This document shows, piece after piece, positions 13,795-17,395 of a DNA stretch of 17,395 bases. Under the pieces are notes generated by a model. It did no database searches, had not been told where the DNA came from, and saw only the letters and a list, made by a program, of their open reading frames with translations. Source of the stretch: Ignavibacteriales bacterium UBA6490 (lineage in GTDB: Bacteria > Bacteroidota > Ignavibacteria > Ignavibacteriales > Ignavibacteriaceae); NCBI GenBank assembly GCA_002435365.1, contig DJMM01000106.1:1-17395 (forward strand), in the 5' to 3' direction. Position 1 is the first letter of the stretch. Each line of letters begins with the position of its first letter. Position numbers and translations under genes: made by a program.

Positions 13795-15631
13795 TTTCAC
13801 CTCCGAGCAATTCAATAATCTTATCAGCAATATCTGCTGTTCTTAATGGAAGTCCTCTTACCACATTCAGCTGCTCCACCGGAATAAGAAACTGGCTTCG
13901 CAGAACGGTTGCAAGCTGACCCAGGTTAATTTCCGGAACCAGAACCTTTTTAAAGCTGGAAACAACTTCACCGGTGTTGCCCGGGAACGGATTCAGATAC
14001 CTGAAGTGTACCTGGGAAACATTGTAGCCTTTCCTCCTTACTTTAATTATTGCTTCTTTTATAGCTCCGTAGGTACCGCCCCATCCGGCAACAAGAAGTT
14101 TACCTGTTGAATCCCCATCAACTTCAAGCTTCGGAATGTCATTTACAACTTTACGGACTTTTTCCGCCCTTAGTTTGATCATTAAATCGTGATTATCGGG
14201 ATCATAACTTACAGTACCTTTAATATTAGCTTTTTCAAGACCTCCGATTCTGTGTTCCAAACCGGGAGTTCCGGGTTTTACCCATGGACGGGCCAGATTT
14301 TCATCCCGGGAATATGGCTGAAATCCTTCAGTTTCCGTAACAAACTTTGCTTCAATCGCAGGAATTTCATCGTTATGAGGAATTTTCCATGGTTCTGAAC
14401 CGTTTGCAAGGTAACCATCTGTTAGAAGGATAACCGGTGTCATATATTTTACTGCGATTCGCGACGCTTCAATCGCCATGTTAAAACAGTCGCTCGGGGT
14501 TGCTGCTGCAATAACGGGAATAGGAGCTTCACCGTTTCTGCCATAGATAGCTTGAAGCAGATCAGCTTGCTCTGTTTTGGTAGGTAAACCGGTACTCGGA
14601 CCACCGCGCTGAACATTTATTACCACAAGCGGCAGTTCAGTCATCACGGCAAGACCCATTGCTTCTGTTTTGAGGGCGAGTCCCGGACCACTGGTGGTTG
14701 TAAAACCAAGGTATCCTGCATAGGCTGCGCCGATTGCCGAAGTTATTCCCGCAATCTCATCTTCAGCCTGAAAAGTCTTTACACCGAAATTCTTATAATT
14801 ACTGAAATACTGCAATATTTCCGATGCCGGAGTAATAGGATAGGAACCAAGAAAAGCCGGCAATTTACTTTTTACTGATGCAGTCAGCATTCCTAGTGCA
14901 GTTGCTTCATTTCCGGAGATACTTTTATAAGTGCCTTTGGGCAGCCTGGCAGGCTCAATCCGATATCTTGTTGTAAAAGCCTCCGTCATTTCACCAAAAT
15001 TATACCCGGCTTTCAGAGCTGTCTCATTAGCCTCAATAAATTCCGGTTTGCTTTGAAATTTTTTACTGATCCATACAAGGGTCTGATCAAGCGGCCTGTC
15101 GTACAACCAGTACATCATACCAAGGGCAAAAAAGTTTTTGCAGCGGTTAATTTCTTTTTGTGAAAGCGCGGAATTCTCAAGGGCTTTAGCAGTTAACGTT
15201 GTAACCGGAACCTGGAAAACTGAATATCCATCAAGAGTACCATCTTCCAGCGGATTGGTTTCATATTTTGCAAGCTTCAGGTTTTTAGCATCAAATGAAT
15301 CAGTATTTGCAATAATTATCCCGCCATTTTTCAATTCCGAAAGATTTTTCTTTATTGCCGCAGGATTCATGGCAACCAGCACATCGGGCCTGTCTCCCGG
15401 AGTATGAACATCACTGCTTCCGAAATGAAGCTGAAAACCACTCACTCCATAAATAGTTCCGGCAGGAGCACGGATTTCCGCAGGATAATCGGGTAATGTA
15501 CTTAAATCATTGCCAACTAATGCGGTAGTATCGCTGAACTGGCTTCCGGTCAGCTGCATTCCATCACCGGAATCACCCGCAAATCTGACGGTTACTTCAC
15601 TTAAGCTTTCTACCTTTTTCTTAACAGCCAT
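13787..15631 (-). CDS. korA: 2-oxoacid:ferredoxin oxidoreductase alpha subunit, gamma-alpha fusion (KorA)
   Basis: This 614-residue protein carries the gamma domain (about 12-190: FAGDSGDGMQLTG, RAPAGTIYGVSGFQLHFG) fused ahead of the alpha domain (about 225-614: GSYPITPASEIL near 257, QAEDEIAG, GGPSTGLPTKTEQAD near 344, TDGYLANGSEPW). This two-subunit KorAB layout is typical of 2-oxoglutarate:ferredoxin oxidoreductase in Bacteroidota, Chlorobi and some other bacteria. It works in the oxidative or reductive TCA cycle, joining CoA chemistry to ferredoxin. It is the first gene of the korAB operon and overlaps korB by eight bases. The ATG at 15631 is followed by a normal N-terminus but has an AT-rich leader without Shine-Dalgarno. 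An 18-base palindrome lies 86 bases upstream. 2-Oxoisovalerate or pyruvate specificity cannot be excluded from sequence alone. Confidence 0.94.
   Translation of the reverse strand: MAVKKKVESLSEVTVRFAGDSGDGMQLTGSQFSDTTALVGNDLSTLPDYPAEIRAPAGTIYGVSGFQLHFGSSDVHTPGDRPDVLVAMNPAAIKKNLSELKNGGIIIANTDSFDAKNLKLAKYETNPLEDGTLDGYSVFQVPVTTLTAKALENSALSQKEINRCKNFFALGMMYWLYDRPLDQTLVWISKKFQSKPEFIEANETALKAGYNFGEMTEAFTTRYRIEPARLPKGTYKSISGNEATALGMLTASVKSKLPAFLGSYPITPASEILQYFSNYKNFGVKTFQAEDEIAGITSAIGAAYAGYLGFTTTSGPGLALKTEAMGLAVMTELPLVVINVQRGGPSTGLPTKTEQADLLQAIYGRNGEAPIPVIAAATPSDCFNMAIEASRIAVKYMTPVILLTDGYLANGSEPWKIPHNDEIPAIEAKFVTETEGFQPYSRDENLARPWVKPGTPGLEHRIGGLEKANIKGTVSYDPDNHDLMIKLRAEKVRKVVNDIPKLEVDGDSTGKLLVAGWGGTYGAIKEAIIKVRRKGYNVSQVHFRYLNPFPGNTGEVVSSFKKVLVPEINLGQLATVLRSQFLIPVEQLNVVRGLPLRTADIADKIIELLGGENE
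13800..13804 (-). promoter_or_regulatory. Ribosome binding site of korB
   Basis: Minus-strand GGAGG lies five bases before the ATG at 13794, inside the last codons of korA. It decides the korB start in favour of 13794 rather than the upstream in-frame ATG at 13830. Confidence 0.75.
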
Positions 15632-15716
15632 AAATTTACAACTCGTTTTTGTTTATATACACAAAGGGTATGACCATAAAGTATGCCAACCATTATTTAA
15701 TTATCAATTATTTTGA

Positions 15717-15734
15717 TTTACAATTAATTGTAAA
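15717..15734. promoter_or_regulatory. Perfect 18-bp palindrome, candidate operator of korAB
   Basis: TTTACAATTAATTGTAAA is its own reverse complement. It overlaps by one base a second inverted repeat, ATCAA-N5-TTGAT at 15703-15717. It lies 86 bases upstream of the korA ATG, a position suiting a dimeric repressor or activator. The sequence is AT-rich, so chance is possible (roughly one percent for an 18-base palindrome in a spacer of this composition, by my own estimate). The regulator is unknown. Confidence 0.4.
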
Positions 15735-15877
15735 AAGTTCAATCTTAAAGTTAATAGATTTTTTTTTAATTTCTTACCCAAAATCAAGTTTTTTAAAAGA
15801 AAAAAATACCCCGTTCTGTTTTCGCCTCCAATTCAAATTATGTTAAATAAATTATGAATCAGTTGAAGGTATCGTGA

Positions 15878-16042
15878 TTATCCCTCTCTTATTCGCATCT
15901 TATCAAGCTTAACAGGGAGTGAGGCAGTAACCAGATAAGTGACAGTTTGGTGATATAAAAACAATGTAGCACTTTTTTCAATAATTCTAATCTTCAAAAT
16001 TGTTTTCTTATTTCTGATAAAATTTTTATGAAAATTTCTCAA
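15878..16042 (-). pseudogene. Doubtful small ORF or gene relic
   Basis: A minus-strand frame is open for 54 codons from a TTG at 16042 to the TAA at 15878-15880. Its last third reads HQTVTYLVTASLPVKLDKM and coincides with the only stretch of moderate GC in this spacer. There is no ATG start except one six codons from the end, no ribosome-binding site, and no family I recognise. It may be the tail of a lost gene, or an element end conserved for another reason. Confidence 0.18.
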
Positions 16043-16080
16043 AAATTACATATTTATAATTGGCAGGTTATTTGATAATT

Positions 16081-16545
16081 ATGGATGTAAAATATAAAAT
16101 GGTGGAAATGCATACAAATTTTGATCAGCCGGTATTTTCAATAAGTACCGCAGCAAAAATCCTCAACATCTCAGTTCATACATTACGGATGTATGAAAGA
16201 GAGGGTTTGGTAGTTCCATACCGTAAAGAATCCAAACACCGCTTATATTCTCAATCGGACATAGACAGGATCCAATGTATCAGGCGCGCCATAAATTCCG
16301 ACAAACTAAGCATCGCCGGTATTCAGACTATCTATTCAATGATACCCTGCTGGAACATTAAGCAGTGCAGCGAAAACGACAGAAAAAATTGCGAGGCATT
16401 CCAGAGCCATTCAAAGGCCTGCTGGATGTTTCAGCACAGTACCAATATATGTTCAAAAGCTGTTTGCAGGGATTGTTCCGTTTATAAAGAATTCGGTGAA
16501 TGCAAAAATATAAAAGAAAGCATCATAAAACTTTCGGGAACCTGA
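16081..16545 (+). CDS. MerR-family regulator with cysteine-rich C-terminal domain
   Basis: From the ATG at 16081 the protein has 154 residues. Residues about 18-70 are a MerR winged helix-turn-helix (FSISTAAKILNISVHTLRMYEREGL, with the wing around KHRLYSQSDIDRI). The C-terminal 65 residues are not the usual coiled coil plus effector domain. They carry eight cysteines (90, 96, 104, 114, 124, 129, 132, 141) with nearby tryptophans, suggesting a metal or Fe-S site that senses redox or sulfur state (inference). The stop overlaps the start of the molybdopterin oxidoreductase gene (TGATG), so it probably controls that operon. Start choice is uncertain: an in-frame TTG at 16060 and ATGs at 16099 and 16108 are alternatives; GGTGGA lies three bases before the ATG at 16108. 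All keep the whole DNA-binding domain. Confidence 0.85.
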   Translation: MDVKYKMVEMHTNFDQPVFSISTAAKILNISVHTLRMYEREGLVVPYRKESKHRLYSQSDIDRIQCIRRAINSDKLSIAGIQTIYSMIPCWNIKQCSENDRKNCEAFQSHSKACWMFQHSTNICSKAVCRDCSVYKEFGECKNIKESIIKLSGT

Positions 16546-17395
16546 TGAACACAATCTCAAGAAGAAATTTTTTAAAGATAAGCGGTGCAACAATTGCAGT
16601 ATCCGCAGCATTAAGCAGCACTGTACTTAAAAGCTCCGACCGGTTGATAAATAAAGAAAAAGGCATTAGAAAAGTGCCCACATTCTGTGATATCTGTTTC
16701 TGGAAATGCGGGGCCGTTGCATACGTAAAAGATGGTAAATTATGGAAAATCGAAGGAAATCCTGATGATCCTTTAAGCCATGGCCGTTTGTGTCCACGCG
16801 GAACAGGCGGCATCGGTGCTCATTTTGACACCGATAGGTTAAAACATCCTCTAATCAGAAAAAAAAACCGCGGCAGCGAAGAATGGGTAGCCGTAACATG
16901 GGATGAAGCATTTGAATTTATTGCCGGCAAGATGGCAAAAATAAAATCTGAATACGGACCAGAGGCAGTTGCCCTGTTCAGTCACGGAATAGGCGGAAAT
17001 TTCTTCAAACATTTGATAAAAGCTTATGGCTCCCCAAATATTTCCGCTCCGTCGTTTGCCCAATGCCGGGGACCAAGAGATGTTGGTTTCAGACTAACCT
17101 TCGGTGAAGATGTTAGCTCGCCTGAAAGAACTGATATTAAAAATGCGGATTGCATCGTACTCATTGGTTCACACCTGGGTGAGAATATGCACAACTCCCA
17201 GGTTCAGGAATTTTCTGAAGCGGTTGAAAAAGGTGCCTCTGTAATTGTAGTTGACCCGCGATATTCCGTTGCCGCCAGTAAGGCAAAATACTACCTTCCG
17301 ATTAAACCTGGAACCGATATCGCACTTCTTCTTGCATGGATGAACGTAATTGTGAACGAAAAGCTGTATGATATTGATTATATAAATAGTTACGG
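16545..17395 (+). CDS. Tat-exported molybdopterin oxidoreductase, polysulfide/thiosulfate reductase (PsrA/PhsA)-like, 5' part
   Basis: The frame is open from the ATG at 16545 to the window end (283 codons), so the 3' part is missing. The N-terminus has a twin-arginine signal (SRRNFLK at 5-11, then a hydrophobic Ala/Ser stretch), which predicts export in folded form. Cys48, Cys51, Cys55 and Cys83 (C-x2-C-x3-C-x27-C) form the [4Fe-4S] site of the DMSO-reductase superfamily, followed by GRLCPRG. SFAQCRGPRD puts Cys174 at the expected molybdenum ligand, as in polysulfide/thiosulfate reductases. The molybdopterin domain continues with CIVLIGSHLGENMHN and VVDPRYS. The natural reaction would be reduction of polysulfide, thiosulfate or a similar acceptor in the periplasm; the exact substrate is unclear, and arsenate or tetrathionate reductase relatives are alternatives. 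It is coupled to the MerR gene by a one-base overlap. Electron-transfer and membrane-anchor subunits would be expected downstream, outside the window. Confidence 0.9.
   Translation, partial: MNTISRRNFLKISGATIAVSAALSSTVLKSSDRLINKEKGIRKVPTFCDICFWKCGAVAYVKDGKLWKIEGNPDDPLSHGRLCPRGTGGIGAHFDTDRLKHPLIRKKNRGSEEWVAVTWDEAFEFIAGKMAKIKSEYGPEAVALFSHGIGGNFFKHLIKAYGSPNISAPSFAQCRGPRDVGFRLTFGEDVSSPERTDIKNADCIVLIGSHLGENMHNSQVQEFSEAVEKGASVIVVDPRYSVAASKAKYYLPIKPGTDIALLLAWMNVIVNEKLYDIDYINSY

Larger units (their letters stand above)
15632..16080. other. Divergent intergenic region upstream of korA and the MerR gene
   Basis: These 449 bases are very AT-rich and hold the divergent promoters of korAB and the MerR/oxidoreductase unit. 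They contain a perfect palindrome at 15717-15734 and, at about 15870-15960, an island of higher GC that overlaps a doubtful minus-strand reading frame. TATAAT occurs at 16055-16060, placed so that a transcript would start only about ten bases before the MerR ATG. No RNA gene or strong terminator is seen. Confidence 0.5.

Noticed and set aside
13795..13830. Extended korB start at the ATG at 13830
   Set aside because: It would overlap korA by 44 bases, adds 12 residues unlike the family N-terminus, and lacks the GGAGG found before the ATG at 13794.
15703..15717. FNR/CRP-type box
   Set aside because: The half-sites are in the opposite order (ATCAA then TTGAT) with five rather than four bases between them.
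16523..16813. Minus-strand open frame across the start of the oxidoreductase gene
   Set aside because: The plus strand here encodes a twin-arginine signal and Fe-S cysteines in a continuous frame, so the antisense frame is incidental.

Overview
The window reads as chromosomal DNA of an anaerobic or facultative bacterium. My best guess is the Ignavibacteria/Chlorobi side of the Bacteroidota. That rests on moderately AT-rich sequence, weak or absent Shine-Dalgarno sites at several genes, a fused gamma-alpha 2-oxoacid:ferredoxin oxidoreductase, a sodium-pump decarboxylase and a molybdopterin oxidoreductase. The lineage is inference. There are no tRNA or rRNA genes, CRISPR arrays or intact insertion sequences.

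Layout. (1) 1-2499, plus strand: the 3' part of a biotin-dependent decarboxylase alpha subunit, then the membrane beta subunit (OadA/OadB-type sodium-translocating oxaloacetate decarboxylase). (2) 2533-9854, minus strand: two genes coupled by an ATGA overlap. The upstream one encodes a 1687-residue dikinase-like protein whose phosphohistidine domain precedes a C-terminal ATP-binding domain, behind about 925 unrecognised residues. The downstream one encodes a malic enzyme/phosphotransacetylase fusion whose malic-enzyme active-site residues are mostly replaced. (3) 9855-10290: a divergent intergenic region with a possible gene remnant. (4) 10291-12714, plus strand: three tightly packed genes, a CMD/AhpD-fold protein, a multipass membrane protein of unknown function, and a P-loop NTPase fused to a MobA-type molybdenum cofactor guanylyltransferase. 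(5) 12720-12742: a hairpin terminator between convergent genes. (6) 12766-15631, minus strand: korA-korB, a ferredoxin-dependent 2-oxoacid oxidoreductase. (7) 15632-16080: an AT-rich divergent spacer with an 18-bp perfect palindrome and an island of higher GC. (8) 16081-17395, plus strand: a cysteine-rich MerR-type regulator overlapping a Tat-exported molybdopterin oxidoreductase of the polysulfide/thiosulfate reductase type, cut by the window end.

How the genes fit together. Much of the window concerns C3/C4/C5 2-oxoacids (oxaloacetate decarboxylation, malate-type chemistry, 2-oxoglutarate or pyruvate with ferredoxin) and low-potential anaerobic respiration. The NTPase-MobA fusion would supply the guanylated molybdenum cofactor needed by enzymes such as the oxidoreductase at the right edge.

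The most novel-looking unit is the minus-strand pair at 2533-9854. A phosphotransfer protein with intact ATP and histidine motifs but an unknown acceptor domain is translationally coupled to an apparently dead malic enzyme that may act as a metabolite sensor or scaffold. A second oddity is the sharp composition change inside the first gene: about 60 percent GC over 121-600 and about 33 percent GC over 781-960.
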